This document shows, piece after piece, positions 14,701-28,928 of a stretch of DNA of 64,000 bases. How positions within the stretch are numbered: the first letter of the stretch is position 1; the number at the start of each line of letters is the position of its first letter. The stretch is from positions 6,487,081 to 6,551,080 of the forward strand of contig NC_086258.1 in assembly GCF_021018805.1 (NCBI RefSeq). The letters run 5' to 3'. The DNA comes from Prinia subflava (lineage: Eukaryota; Chordata; Aves; Passeriformes; Cisticolidae). The translations under genes were made by a program, and so were the position numbers. The notes below the pieces were generated by a model. That model ran no database searches and was not told the origin of the DNA. It was given only the letters and a program-made list of their open reading frames with translations.

Positions 14701-17700
14701 TTTGTACTCATTATCCTTTATCCTACAGGTGAGCTCAACGTGTCTTCCTTCTATGCAATATACATTTATTAGATAGTCAATTGCCCATACATGGAAATGA
14801 TTTAAATGAGACTCCTTCCATACTAAAACTGTTTCTTCAAACCCATGTACTTAAAACCCCTGCATTTATCTCTTTCTATTGTACCTCAGGGCATTTTTAT
14901 ACTGTCTCTGCTTCACCAACTGCAAAACTTGAGACTTCAAAGAAACTGCTTTACTACTTCTGACTCCACTTTAGACCATTCACCTGAAATTGGATCATTA
15001 GCACTGGCCTAATTTGAAGCCATTTTTTAGAGTCTGCCTTCAGTATTTCAGGTTTTCATTCTGAACTGACAAAGGCTGGAGATTTGGCAGCTCCCAAATT
15101 TCAATTTCCATCTCTATTAGGAGAGACTTATCCCCAGCTTTTGGGATCATTGCTCATGTATCCAACTTCACTGTGCCTCAGTATTAGCCTGGTTAATGCT
15201 GACATCTGCTTCATGCTGAATGCAGATTTGTTTACTGCCTCTGACTGTATCCCTTTTCATCATAAAAATCACTTGCTGTATTTTTTCCTGCTCCAATTAT
15301 CAAATACCACTAGGTTTTGCTAAGAAGCTCTTCCACAAAACTTGATCTGTGGTTGGAATATGTTTGGAAAGAGACCTAAGATTTTTTAAACTGCTTTTCC
15401 ACAGGCTGAGGTGGATGGTGGTGATGGAGGGAAAGGCTAATCCCTTTCCTGGGTAAAAGCAGTTCTGTTTTGTGCAATGACTAATCTTTGATAGTTTGCC
15501 ATATTTAAGCAGTTGATCTCCTTCATGACAAATAGGTAGTGGTTACTCGTATGCCAGACTTTCATTATCAGATTATGCTAGTTCTGCATTCTTATTTACA
15601 AATTTTAATAGGAAGGCTATGGTAGGAAATCAGGACAGGGAAGCAAGAGAAAGCTGCAGGGTATTAGCATAGAAATCCTTCCTTACAGGCAATCATCTCT
15701 TTCAGCACGCTTCAACATTTGCCATCAAACTCGCAGTATTTTACATTGGAAAGTTTAAATCTTAAGCTTGAAAGTGAGGAGTTGACACAGTCCTGTTGCT
15801 GAGAGTCCCAAGTTTCATCCCTGATGCTCTCAGTGTCGAGCTCTGTGGCATGTGGCACATCATGAGGGTGCAGAAAGGTGAGAATGGCCTTGGAAAGTCT
15901 TGTCCTGTTGACTGTCACTTTAGGGTGGGGATGCTGTTGGATTGTGCCTTGGAACAACAGGGATGTGCTTCCAGCTGTGCTTGTAGGAACTGTGATAAAG
16001 CAGACAAGAAATAACTGGGAGAGTGTTTTGATAGCCCTGGTGTGGACAGGACTGTAACCAGTGCCTTGGCAGGTCCCAGGTGAGGAATGCTCTTAGCTGA
16101 CACCAGGCACTGGGAATGCAGAGCTGCAGGAGCTAGTCCAGCTCTTACCAGTGTTGTTACCCAGTTGATACCAGTGTTGTGTTCAGTGAAGGTTCATAGC
16201 ACCCTGCCATGAATTTTGGGCCCTGTTTGGAGTGTTTCAGCATCGCCAGGACATTCCTGCAGCTCCATCAGTGTACTTGATCCACCCTGTAAAGTTTGAA
16301 ACCTGGATGGCCGTGGTACTGTGTGGGTGGGTGGACACTGGGTGTGTTGCAGGTGCCTCTCTTTCAGCTGCGTATAACACTCTGATTTGCATTTACAAAT
16401 GACTGAAGGAAGCGTTTGAAACACTAGTGACCTTCTGGAGTATTTTTGCAGCTGGACTTTGCTTTCCTTTTTGTTTGGCAGGGGGCAGGGGCTGCCTTTT
16501 CCCTGCAGTGCCTGTTGAGAGCCGTGTGAGGAGCACCAGTGTGTGCACCCAGCAGCATTCTGTCAGTTCAGCCACGCTGTGCCATTCCTGTGAGAAGTAG
16601 TTACTCTCCTTGTAAAGGTCTGTTGTGAATCCCAGAAATCCTGTGCTTTAGGAACATCCAGAGCAATTCCAGCAGAAGTGAGAGGGACTCCTGTTTCTTT
16701 ATTTCTGCAACTCTCTTATAAGTCAGCTCTTACTCTGCTTTATGTTGATCGAAGATCAATCTAAACAATCCGTAGAGGTTATTAATCTGCTTGCCAGTGT
16801 GTCCATTTAATTGGTTTAAGGAGAATCCTTGGGCAAAAAGGTAATGAACATTCAATTTTAGTTAGTAAAGCTGCCTAAGGCAATGTCTTTCCCTAGTTCT
16901 TAACTAAATTAGTTCTTACTTAGTTCTTAACTTTGTTTTTTCTTTAAACTTCTGTGTTTAATGCCAGTGCTGTGCGTAGGTATTAAGCATAAATTTTTGT
17001 GAGATGGCTAGAAGTTGTATCATGCTTGTGGCAATTTTTGATATAATTCTATAAAATGGTGTGTTGTGCTCTGGGAGGAGTCCCTTTCTACACATTTTGT
17101 AATGCCAAGGCAAGTGTGTCCTGAATACCAGCTTGCTTTAGCTTTTGCTTGAGTACTTTCAGAAATTAGTGTTGAAATTAGATTTAGGGTTTTTTTGTGT
17201 GTGTTTTCTTTTTCTCCAGCATTTTTTCCTGGCTGTTACCAGCTGGGTTGTGAAAAGCAGGAGCTTGCTTTTATGCAGAGTGATTGCTGCTAATTTACAT
17301 GGATGCGAGCAAGCTCATCATTCTTTCATGAGTGAGGAGACTGCCTGATTTATGTTGTGTCATCTCTGAGCACTGTTTTTACCTAATGAATAGAGTTTCA
17401 CAACAGATTATTAATCATTAAGACTTTGGTTTCATTGTGTGTATTAAAGAATCAATATTGCTGCATGTTGCCTGCCTTGAGAAGCTGCTTATCCATTAGT
17501 GCCGCTTTTCTAAGGCATTCTGGTGCATTTATCATTTTGGCTGACTTCAGTTCCTACCTTATTCCTGCCACGTCTTCCCAGGGCCTGAGCTGTGTCCAGT
17601 CTGTCTCTCTGTAGATTCCTCCTTTGAAGTGCTGTCTGAGCAGTAGCAAATGTTGTTTGGTCCAGTCTCTCCTTAGAGCTCATGAAATAGTAAAAGGCTG

Positions 17701-20700
17701 AACCTTCCTCTGCTGTGGTTTGCACTCCACATTTGCATCAAAGAGGGAGTGATGGCCTCAGAAACTGGGAATAATGTGTGATGAAGACTAGATTGAATTA
17801 CATACTCTGCTGCCTGTGAAATGCCTGGGTTTTGGCTGGCAAGGCTTGCTGAGGACAGGATTCCCCCGTTGTCTGACCTGCTGTTTGTTCCCTGTCCAAT
17901 GTCCATCTCTGTTGGAAGTACAGAGTGACCTGGGCATGTTCCCTGTGTTTCCTCTCACGCTGATGCTGTAGAGGAGGAAATTTCACTTGCTCTGCACGTC
18001 CAGAATCCAAAACACACTCACATGAGCTCTGGCAGGTTTTGTAGTGACCCCAGTGAGCTGATCTCCTGCCACTCCACACCTGGGGGAACTGATGGCCATT
18101 TCATGGCCTTTTTCTTTTCTGTGTGTGTTCCCAGAATAAACAAGGTTGTTTTTCCAGAGGCTGAATGTGTGAATGGTAGTGGGATAAGGACATGGAAACT
18201 TTAAATAGGAAATTCCTTGGGCTTTCAGGAAATGTTTGCTCTGCAATTCGTGTTCAAGTTGCCCAAATTCAAAGGCTGCTTGTCAGGTTCTGCCTCATTT
18301 AACATACCTGGTGAAGGGCTGTTCCCAAGTTCTCAGTTCCTGGCCTGACCATGGAGGGTTATCACAGGGCTGTTGTGCAGTAAACACAACTGTTTTCCCT
18401 TGGGTTTTTGTGAATAAAATTAATTAATTAATTTAACGTGTTTAGAATTATTTACTTAATTAAAATTTAAGCTTTATTACAAAGGTGCAAAGCAAATGAA
18501 ATTGTCATTTGGGGCACTGGCCACCAGATGTCTTCTGTGACTCTTCACTAACTTGCTCTGATTAAAACAATCCCTGCAGTGAGAATCGTCTTGGAAATGA
18601 GGAAAAGTTTAATGGTGAGAACCAGGGTCAGAAGTGACAACTGTGAATTTCAGAAGTAGCGCCTGTCAAGTCTTTTTAGATCCTATTAGAACCTGTAATT
18701 TTTGTGTGCTTGCTTGCTGATGAAAAAAAGGTTGGTAGGTGATGTTTGCTTTCCCTGTTAATGGGAAAATCTTGCTCCCTCATCTCTTCAAGCTCCATTT
18801 CTGCCTGTTCTTTGTTTAAAAAATAAAACAAATAGTTTCCAGTTCTGCATCCCTTTTCACTTATTGATGTCTTCTGCATTTGCTCTAATTCTGCTACTTC
18901 TCCTATTATACTGCACTGACTTTTTAAAAATATAAATACTTTCCTAATATTAATACTAAATATTAGATTCCTCTCAGTATAGAAATTGATTTGGTAAATC
19001 CTCTTGTAGCATTGAGTTCAACATTTGTGAACAGGAGCTTTTTATGGCAATGATGCTCAGGGAATATCTGGAAACAGATTCAGCCTGTGACACTTATTTA
19101 CACAGTTGGTGTTGTCTGAATGTCAGAATTGCTTTCACAGAGCTAGTTGTGGAATTAAATTGTTGGGAAGTCATAACAATGCTTACAAAAGCAAAGCTGT
19201 AATCTAGTAATACTCTATTTTACTCAAATCTCTTTTGGGTGAGAGAATTTTATAATAACAAAGAAGATTTAGTGCATCTAGCAAAATAGTTTAAACTATA
19301 AATATGTATGTGTGAATGGGATTTTATTTTTATTATTTTTATTGGCTCTAGGTTCTTTTCATTCCTGATATAAGTCTGGCAACACATAATGTTCATTTAA
19401 AAACTACATCTCATTTTAGCCTGAATAACTGGAACAGCCATTAGAACTATTGTTGTCTGGCTACACCTCATGTTTGCAAATAACTTAGGAAAGCTCAAAT
19501 GAAAAGTTTTGAATAAATGCCAAGCTGTTATTTCTTCTTTAATATATTTAGCTGTATGGATAAGAAGCTGCATTTAAAAGTCTCTGCAATCAAACTGTTA
19601 CTTCTTAAAAGACTTATTGATGGATTGCACTAAATGTGTTTGCTATATACATTCTTTTTTTTTCTCAACGTGCAGCTGTTTAATAGAAAATAGATGTCCT
19701 TTACAGGAAATGAACTGGAAGGAAGACAAAGCTCTTCCCATCATTTGATAGTGTTGATGTTCATATAGAAGCTGTAATTTCCCTGGGCTCTGCAGATTGT
19801 CTGTTATGTCTAAATAGTGCCTCCCACGCAGAGGTTTGGATGTCAAGGTGCTATCATGTTTCAGGTATTAAGTAGTAATTATTGTTATGAGGTGATCACA
19901 TAAGACAGTGTAAGTGTTGCTCCACCTTTCAAATTCCATGTCGTTAGGAAAAAAAAAAAAATGTTGGGGAAATTTCAGTCTAATTTAGCCCTTACTGTGA
20001 GAACTGCTGGTGGTTTTTACCTTGCTCTTGCTAAAAGTGGGATAAAAAAGGCTTTTCATGACCACAGGTACACCCCTAGATGTGGTGTGGGTTGTTGTGC
20101 TTGCGAAATACAATTTGGAGACATAATCTGGGAGTTAAATCTGGATTTGCTGCAGCAGTGGGTCTGGAGAGGGCCAAATCCTGAAGGCTGTGGCTGGTTA
20201 GCAAAATGTACTGAGCTACCTCTTAAGTGGGTAATATTTTGAGCCAAGCAAAAGGAGAATTAGAATAATAAAGATTGGATTTTTGGAGGCAAATGCTGGC
20301 TTGAAATGCTAATATAATCATCTTGGTGACTGCAGTTTTGCCTCTGCAAAGCAAAGGCAGTGCATGACATTTCATTGAAGACCTGCTGCAATGTTGATAA
20401 GCCGACCTCTCCTGAGAGAAATCGTGAACTTCACTGAGCAGCAGCTTGGCTTTGTAATTGTGGTTAAAAACACAGGGTTTGAAAAACATTAAACGAAAAC
20501 AGATCAGTGCTGCATTTATTATCAGGTAAGCATTCAAAGAACCGTGAAATGTTAACTTGAAACATTTGCATTCCACTCATAGGAATAAGCAGCACAAATC
20601 CAGTGAGGTGATTTTGTTCTAATTTGTTAACTTGGGCTACTTTTCCCCAGAAAAGTGAGTATTGCATAGTGTTGGCCACGTCCACATCATTTAATCCTGC

Positions 20701-23700
20701 CTAAGTACAGAGGCATTAAAAACATCGAGGTGAGAGCCACAGACACCAACAGAGCCGTTGCCTTCCAGCTCAGACATCCGTGCCATCCGCAGTGTTCCCA
20801 AATTAGGAAGTGGTGGGCTTTGGGAGGCCTCGGGAGCAGGATGATGTGGAGCCCCTGGAATGAGCCACATTTGGTGGCCGTGGGCAGTCCTGAATCACCC
20901 CGAGGATGCTGAGGGTGCCCTGAGTCACTTTGTCTGCCGGGAGATAAAGGGTGGCTGAAATGCAGAGATCACCAGCGAGCCAATTCTGAAATAACTGCAC
21001 CGTGTGGTGGCCAAAGCGCTTGGTTGGGCTGAAATATCTTGGCCATTCTGCCTTTAAATTGCTCCACGGATGTCACAGTTTTTTAAATCCCAGATTTAGA
21101 GGGAAGGTGGCTCTTCTGTGGTTATGAGGCTTTCATCTGCTGAAGCTGTATTTCAGAAAGTTGATGTGCTGCTTGTGAAATGCTCCCCTAAGGCAAACAA
21201 GCCCTTTGGGGAGGGGGACTAAGGGCTGGAGTGAATCAAACAGGCATTTTATGTTTCAATTATTAATACAGTACTTTTTATGTTTCTCGAATTGGAATTG
21301 CTAGCAGCTGAATTTTAAAAATGTACTAACTTCTAAAATTTTTAGAAGAGTAAAGCTAACCCTGTGCAAGTAAAGGTGCTGTCTTTTACTCCAAGACCTC
21401 TTTACTACAGTCTTGCACAATCACACTTGGATTTGAGTTCTCTTAATCTTGCTGCAGTGTGTTCTGTTTGTATCCATGTGGAGGGGTCCATAAGGGATGA
21501 GTTGAGGGGGCTCTGCAGCCTCCTCTGGAGCATAAGCTCTTACCTGAGAGGAATCCCATTTAAAAGGTAATTGCAGGGTGCCTTCCTGACTTCTAATCAA
21601 ATTCTGATTTATTGGAAATGGATCTAAATAAGCAGCGCTATTCAAAAATATTATCACAAGGATGCTGAATGCAAAGCTGAACAAATGGATTTCTTTAGAT
21701 TACTACAAATTGGATTGGAATATGTTGGATGCTTCCCCTTGTGCCTCTCTCCCCATCAAAAAAGATATTTAAAAAACCAATCTGAGTGCAACACTTTAGG
21801 TGAAAAAGGGATGAAGGAGGAGGTCTGTGAGAGAGCTTTTGCTGAGAAGTTCTGTCAGTGCACCTACACCTTGACTCCGTGTTGTGGTGGGGTCAAGCTG
21901 TGTGAGTGCAGCTCCTGCCCAAAAAAAGCCCTGCAGGAGCCAGGGATGTTGGAATTCCCCTCCTTGTGCCATGCAGCACTTCCAGCTCCTCTGGAGCACA
22001 AATCACCCTCCCTGACTCTTGGTTCCAGAGGCTGACGTGTCAATCTGAGCATCCAAGGCTTGCGGCTGCGGTGAGGGAATCGCTTTTAGCCTGGCGTCAT
22101 ACCTGGGACATTTTATGAAGCTTTGGCTAGAGGAGCTGGCCTTGCCAGGGGTTGGCCTGGGGGTGTTTTATGAGATACACAAGTAAAAGCAGATAGCAGG
22201 GATGGGGGAGGAGAGCCATGGAAATGTTCACGGCTTCTCTGGGGCTCTTCTGCTGCTTCCTGCTGCGGGGGTGGCTGTGAGCCAGCCTGGGTGACAGAGC
22301 TCCCGTTACTGTGAGACCACAGATAAACCACCACAGGGACTTTGGATCCTGCTTTTCCTCGTGCCACCTCCACTCTTCCTCCCACATCTGGCCCTGGCAC
22401 ACAGCAGCCATGTGGTACCAAAAGCAGACCAAATAACACAAAGGAAAACCAGCTTTTCCTTTGCACCTGACATCAGTGTTGTGTTGCAAAGAATAACTGA
22501 GATTTTTTTCAATCATTTCTCCTCCGTGCTGGGGTGGTCCTTGCATAAGTAAAATGTATATTTTCAGGCTGGGTAATTGAGGTTTGTGTAGGCAGTGATT
22601 CCAGGGATGCACAAGTCCTGTGTTATTCCTTGTAGCAGGGAATAGCATCACAGATAGTTAACAAACACCTGCTTGGATTGTTCCCAATTCAAAACCAGAT
22701 CCTTTATGTTCTTTATCATCATAAACCTGAACTTCTTGCTCTATAACCCATATAAATCAGTAATAAGATTTCTTCATAGGAGGGGTAGAAGGTTGGAAGC
22801 GTGGAAGTGCTTGAAGGTCCTCAGAGATGGAATAGTTTGTGTTTGCTGGTTTAAATTAGAAGCTCTGCCTTTTGTACAGGTACTGATGCCAACACGGAAT
22901 GCTGTGTACATTTATTTGGCTTTGGTTTATTCATTGGAGTGGGGGAAGATTAAACTCTTCCTGGATAACGCCTCTTGTAGGTGCCTATCTTGTAGCCACC
23001 CAAATTTGATCCTTTTTGATCCTTTGAAAAATCTGTGTTTTATATCCCTGATATTTCACACTCATCTTGTAACTGCTCACCTTTTGTTGTCCAGTGTACT
23101 AAAGCGGTTTATTTTTATTTGTTTTGGTTATTTTGAGGTTGTTGGTTGTTGGCTTTCTTTGTCTCTATCAAATTGTTGCCTTTTCTCTTGGAGAAACAAC
23201 TGCCCATTTTCAAATTGGATGCTCTTGCAGGTTGAGTGATTGCTTTGTATTGTGTAAGACTATGGAAATCCTGCTGTTGAGCTGAAACAACTGAAATCCT
23301 TGTTTAGAAAGGAAGTAATAATTTCTCACTGCCTCCTAGAAAAGCTGTTGGCCTGCCTCTGCAGGTGACCTGCCAAGGATTTAAGAAAGAAAAATTGTAT
23401 TTTATCCTCTTTTTTCCTGGTTTTAAGATGGTCAAAGCTGGCATGGAAAATGGTGGTTTTCAGAGAGGGGCTTTGTCTGCCCAAAGCAGCAAAAAAGAGC
23501 AAACCTAATCTTGTTTTTCTTCTCAGGTCAGCTTTTAAGTTCTTGGATATATTAGCTTGCTACTGAAAATAGTATTTCTTTCTTTCTACCCTTTTAAGTA
23601 AAGGGAGATGGCTGCTTTGCCCACTCAAATTGAGATTTTGGTATCTTTCTATACTTGTTCCTTCTTGCTGAATTTTGGGAAGACGGTCCTTGGAGATTGG

Positions 23701-26011
23701 CAGTGTCCTTTTTGGGACAGCTGGATTTGAAAGGCCGGTGGCATAAGGTGACATCCAGACATCCCTGACATCCCTGCTCTCCTCTCCCCCCACAGCCTGT
23801 GACCCTTGAGCTATTGATCACTGTTTCTGTAATTAAACATGCAAGTTGTTGTAACTCCTGAGCAGCCTGATGATAGAGAACACTTTTGCAGTCTCTGAGG
23901 TGCAAAGTACCACCTCCAACAGCTCAGTGGAACCAGAGAACCAGACGTGTTCTTGGGAAACTTGCTTTTTAGCTTTCTTGATGAGATTCGAGCTTTTACC
24001 CAAACTCATCTGTATGACTGGATCACGCTGTCTGAACAAAGCCTGAAGGATTATGTGGACAGGAGGCTGTTGTGAGTTATAACAAGAAGCTTTGTTTTGA
24101 AAACCTGTGTTTTTCTCCTACATTGGCAGTTACAGGGGATGGGGCTTAGATTTCCACTTTGTTCTCACCAGTTGTTGAGGCCTGACCTGGAGCTTGCTGG
24201 GAGGTTGGCGGTGTGATTGCAGCACTTAGGAGCAGGAAAGACACTCGAGACTTCCAGTTCAGACACTTCTTCTCATCCAGCCTGCAGATTTTTATCTCTT
24301 TTAACAAACAGTTGCAGCAATTGAAAAAACAATGCACAGGTTCACGTCTCGGCAATTTCTCTTCTTCCATGAACCCTGACCAACACAGCAATGGGAAAGA
24401 GGGAATGTAATTGTAGCAAAATGTTATGTGTGTCTCCCTCATTCTGCAAAACCTGTATTTTAGGGAAGATTGTATTGCTGAACTCAATAGTCCAGAAACA
24501 TTGTCCTTCCATTTCCTCTACATTGTCTCTATCCTACAAATATTATTTTCATAGATGCAGTCTGAATTAATGCCCTTTTTCTTATATATGTCTTTTCTGT
24601 GTCATAAAATAACCATTCCAGCTGAGATCAGGTTCATCTTTCAGCATCCATATTCAAAGGAAAAGTCTTAAGGATTATCAAAAAGCTAAAGCTGGAGGAG
24701 ACCATCTTGCCTTCATGATCCTTCGGGCTTTGAGATTTTGGTTCGGAGCATTTGGTATTTTTTTTACCTCATGTCTGGGGACATTTTATCATCCTCCTCT
24801 TTCCTGTTCCAAGCAATTACCATTTATTTTATCTTCAAGCAGCAGCCTGTGGCAATAAATTTTAGGAAATTCCTTCCCGCCCTTTATTAAGCCCTACATA
24901 ATAGCTTCCGCTACTCACTCATACATTCATTAGGAAGAATTAAACGAGTGCTGGCGCCCATTAGCAGAGCGTTTAATAACCTCTCCAAGGGAAGGTGCAG
25001 CAGATTGGAATAAATGAACAGGAGCAAAAACAAATGAAATAACTTCAGAGAATATGCTCAACTAATTTGTTCTTAGAAAAACTACTTATTTACACGAACG
25101 TAGCACTTCAAAAGGTGTCAGTTTGGAAGCCCTGGCAGAAGAGTCCCTGAAGATCTGCAGGCAGTGACAGTGAGAGTGTGGCTGTGGTGTCTGGGGGAAG
25201 GGTTCTGGGCATTTTAGGGAGAGAAAGGGCATTTAAGTGTGTCCTGCCCACTTCCCCAGCTGCTGATGCTGTCAGCAAGGCGGATGGCAGTTCTTATGGA
25301 CTGCAGGGAGGACATCTGTCCTGTAGGAACTGGGCCATAACTAATAGCTCATCTCATCTGGTAGCAGCCACACCACAGTCCTTGGATGCCTGTGATGGCT
25401 GATCCCTGCCAGGATGGGCTGTGGGGAAAACACAGACCTTGTACCAGTAAGGAAATTACCCCTCCTCCACTGGTCCTTAACTATTGCTTTAAGGAAGATT
25501 TGTGCTCAGCTATGTGTTGGCATAGGAGAGATCAGAGTCTGAATACCCTTTTCCAGAATAAAGATAATATTGGAGTCATTACTGTAGGGAATTTCCTTAG
25601 GAAATCTCAACTTGTAAAACACCGGGACTACAGATAGACCTGGAGCTGCACATTACAGGAAGAGTTTTGCCACTAGTCCAAGTACTTTCCATTATCTGAC
25701 AGTATTTTAATTTTTATGTGAGTGGTCTGATCCATGCAGATGAAGGAAAGTTGCTGGGACTTATGTGGAACCAAGCGCTCTTTTGCTGGATATGCATTTC
25801 CTCTTGTCTTGGTGGAAAACAAGCAGAGCTTTAGGATCTACTCCTGTGTGTAACTGGTGATAGCTCCAAACCCTGGTGTAAAACAAACATTGTACCCACG
25901 GTGGCCTTGCAGTGTCACAGTGAGTGTCTCTCAGCCGCCCTTCCTCCTCCAGGATCTGATACTGACACTTTGTTTTCACACACTTCAAAGCTTCAGACTG
26001 CTTCTGTTTTG

Positions 26012-26031
26012 AAAAAAAAAAAAAAAAAAAA
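26012..26031. repeat. Homopolymer A20
   Basis: An A tract followed by GAAAAATTC, in the ABL1 intron. No source element was recognised upstream, so it is called only as a simple repeat. Confidence 0.85.
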
Positions 26032-26704
26032 GAAAAATTCTAGTAAATAAAGCAAATGAAAACTCTACAGTAGCAGTTTTTATGGCTAATATTTCATGAT
26101 GGCAGTGCTGACAACCTTATTTTCATTTTGCCGTTACCTGTTTTGGAGACAAAAATGTCATTGTTCAAATGTAATTAAGGTGGTGTGGATGACAGATTTT
26201 TTTTGAGATTTTGTGTTGTTTTTTTTTTTTTTCTGTAGTCATTTCTGATCTCATTTGAGGAGCTCAGCAAGTTGAGAACAGTGACACAATAATTGCTGTT
26301 ATTGAACCAGAGATGCAGTTTAAGACTTTTACCTGGATCACTACATTTGATTGATATTTTAATTTGGTTTTCTGGCAGATGAAAGATAATGAGAATCAGT
26401 TTGCAGTTGGAAATATTTGCACTGGAGAATTCCTAATTTTTTTTTAATTATTGCTTTTTCTCTGATTATAGTACATGTGCAAGTTTCCTGTTTGAGACCC
26501 CCTCATTATATTTCAGGCATCAACCGTATCTGAATGGAAGGAATCTGCACAGATCATTTCAATATGCTGCTAATATACTCAAAATATCTTTTTCTAGTCT
26601 CTGTGCTGGATAATGGCTCAGATAACAGCTTTCAGACACGTAAATAACATTGCAGCGACATGGTGCAGACTCCTTAATGGATAAACGTATTTAGGAACCT
26701 GGTT

Positions 26705-26712
26705 ATTTGCAT
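26705..26712 (-). promoter_or_regulatory. Octamer (POU-factor) motif
   Basis: ATTTGCAT is a perfect reverse-complement octamer. It lies in a block of intron 1 that also contains several TAAT-type sites and isolated CpGs. Functional relevance is inferred only. Confidence 0.3.
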
Positions 26713-28912
26713 TGCTTTTTAAATGGCCCGATCACCCTTCCTCGTAGGGAAGAAGTAACTCGGGTGAATTTTGAGCAGATTGGTTTTGGCTCTGTCCCCT
26801 GCTGTGACAGGAGGACAATGAAGTGTTTGAGCAGGACTGAACCTGCAGAAGAGCAGGGTGAAATGCTGCTGATGAGCTAATTTATTCCTGTGGGGTCACT
26901 CCCCTGCTAGTAAATAGCAGCGTTGGTAATTCTTGAGATTTTCTTGCAAGTTTGCAGTATTTCCTAGCTGGGCCCTGGCTGCTGGATGGAGGCAGTGGAA
27001 GCACCGATCACAACCCTCCAGCAGTGCTCCCTCCACCTCCAGCTTTTCCTTCTCCCCTCTGCTTTCCTTGTGGTGCCCTGGTGGTACTGAAGGAGATCTC
27101 TCTCTCTCCCTTTCAATTACTCTGGAAGCTTTTATCCCAGATTTGAGAAACTTGCTTGAAGCCACAACGTAGATTGCAAATTGTTGCCCTCATGCTAATA
27201 TAAGCTAAAAATTGTAATAATATCTTTATCGCCTTGGAACAATTCCCCGCTCCTTCCGTCCTCTGGAGCAACAGAAGCCATTCAGCGCTGTGACATTTGA
27301 TCGGGAGCTCAGGCGGAGCCGCAGCTTGCTAATGGATTTCTGATTGTTCTCCTGGTCCATTCTCCTGATGAATGGTGCTCTGGCAGGCTGGGGAGCCGAT
27401 GGAAACGCTCTGCCATCATGTCATCGCCTTTCTCTGGGAGAGGACGAGAGCAGGTTTCCTCTCCGTGGCTTGCTCTCCTGCTCAATTAGAGAGATAGAGA
27501 GGAGCCGGCTCCCTGTTGGAAGCTGAAATTAGTTTAACAGCTTATATTAGCTCTTCCCTGGGCGTCTGGTGGAATCCCTCTTTGCTCTGGGGAGGCTTGA
27601 GCAGGGTTTCCTGTGGCTGTTTCACTCTGTGAGTGCCTTAAAGCACTGCTCTTCCGGAGCTGGCTGATGTGGAGCTGTATTTTGGGTGGGGGTGTTCTCT
27701 GCCTCCTGGATAAAACACCTTTTTATGCCAGACCTGTCCATGTCAGGCCAGAGAAGCCACGTCTGCCTGGGGTCAACATGCAGGGTCCCCCTGCAGAACT
27801 GCCTTCAAGAGGGTTTTTATGCAAGGAGTTCTTAAATGTGCCGTGGCTGTTGGTTTAATAACTCAGGGTGTATGGTTTGGGATATCTACTTGAGGGCTTG
27901 TGATCAGGGTGATCTCTTTATTTCAGTCATTACAGGATAGCAAACATCTTTAAAATAAAATAACATTGTAAAAACAAAAAATTTGTTCTTAGGAATGATT
28001 AATTAAAATGTTTTTATCCACTTAAAATCAGCATTTGTGGCCTCTTTACCATCTCCAAGAACCCGCATCAGCTCATTCCTTTCCCTTGAAGAACCAATTC
28101 CCTTCTGAGAACTCCCAGAGAGCCACAAAAGTGAATTTTGGGCTTTGTAATTAAGATATCTTGAGTCATTTCTGATTTGTCAACATGACTGATGAAAGGG
28201 GTTGTGCATTTCTTTTCCTTTCACTGATAAACTCTTGCATGTGGAGCCATTCTGGGGGCTTTGGGGGTGTCCCTCTGCAGAGTGCCAGCCTGCAGACTTC
28301 ACTGCAGGAGCAGTGGCACAGCTCTGCCTGGGGAGATCCCCTTCAGCCTGTGCACCCACGTGTTTTGTTTTCTAGAAAACTCCAGGCTAATTCAGCCTGA
28401 GGTGTTGAGCCTGTTGAAGATAGCTGGTGATAAACAGTGTTGTAACAGACCTACATAATAAACATTAATAATACCTTGCAGAATGTTTTATTTCCCATGC
28501 ATCTGAGAGATACCTGCTGAGTGATCTAGCTCACATTTCAGTAGATATTTATCCCCCCACTGCCAGTTTTAGAAAAAGTAGCTAATGAATTGTTGGCTTA
28601 GCTCAGTTTTGTGGCTTAGAAGTTCAGGCTGTGCATTTCTCTCCGTCACAATCTCATTATATCCCACGGCTGCCTCTGGCCTAGTTCAGATAAACAGTGT
28701 TAACTTGTATTTAACCCCAAACCGTGTGCATAGCCTGTGCTGCCTTTCCCTTGCACAGGTGAGCTGTGCCAAGGTAAATCTTTCCCTGCAGGCAGCTGTC
28801 CCTAGGGAGGGCAGATGGGCAGTACAGGAGTGCCCCATGATCCGTGGGTTTTCAGGAGCAATTTTGATTGGACTCATCTTCTTGTGAGGAGAACATCATT
28901 TTCTCAGGACGT

Positions 28913-28928
28913 GCTGCCCTCTGGTAGG
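28913..28928 (-). promoter_or_regulatory. Candidate CTCF site (reverse)
   Basis: The minus strand reads TACCAGAGGGCAGCA here, which fits the core CCASYAGRKGGCAS at nearly every position. This is the best CTCF-like match noticed in the window. It points left, towards ABL1 exon 1b. Confidence 0.45.

Noticed and set aside
22673..23239. 188-codon plus-strand frame rich in Leu, Phe and Cys
   Set aside because: No domain or family resemblance is seen. The start lies in T-rich intron and composition alone explains it.
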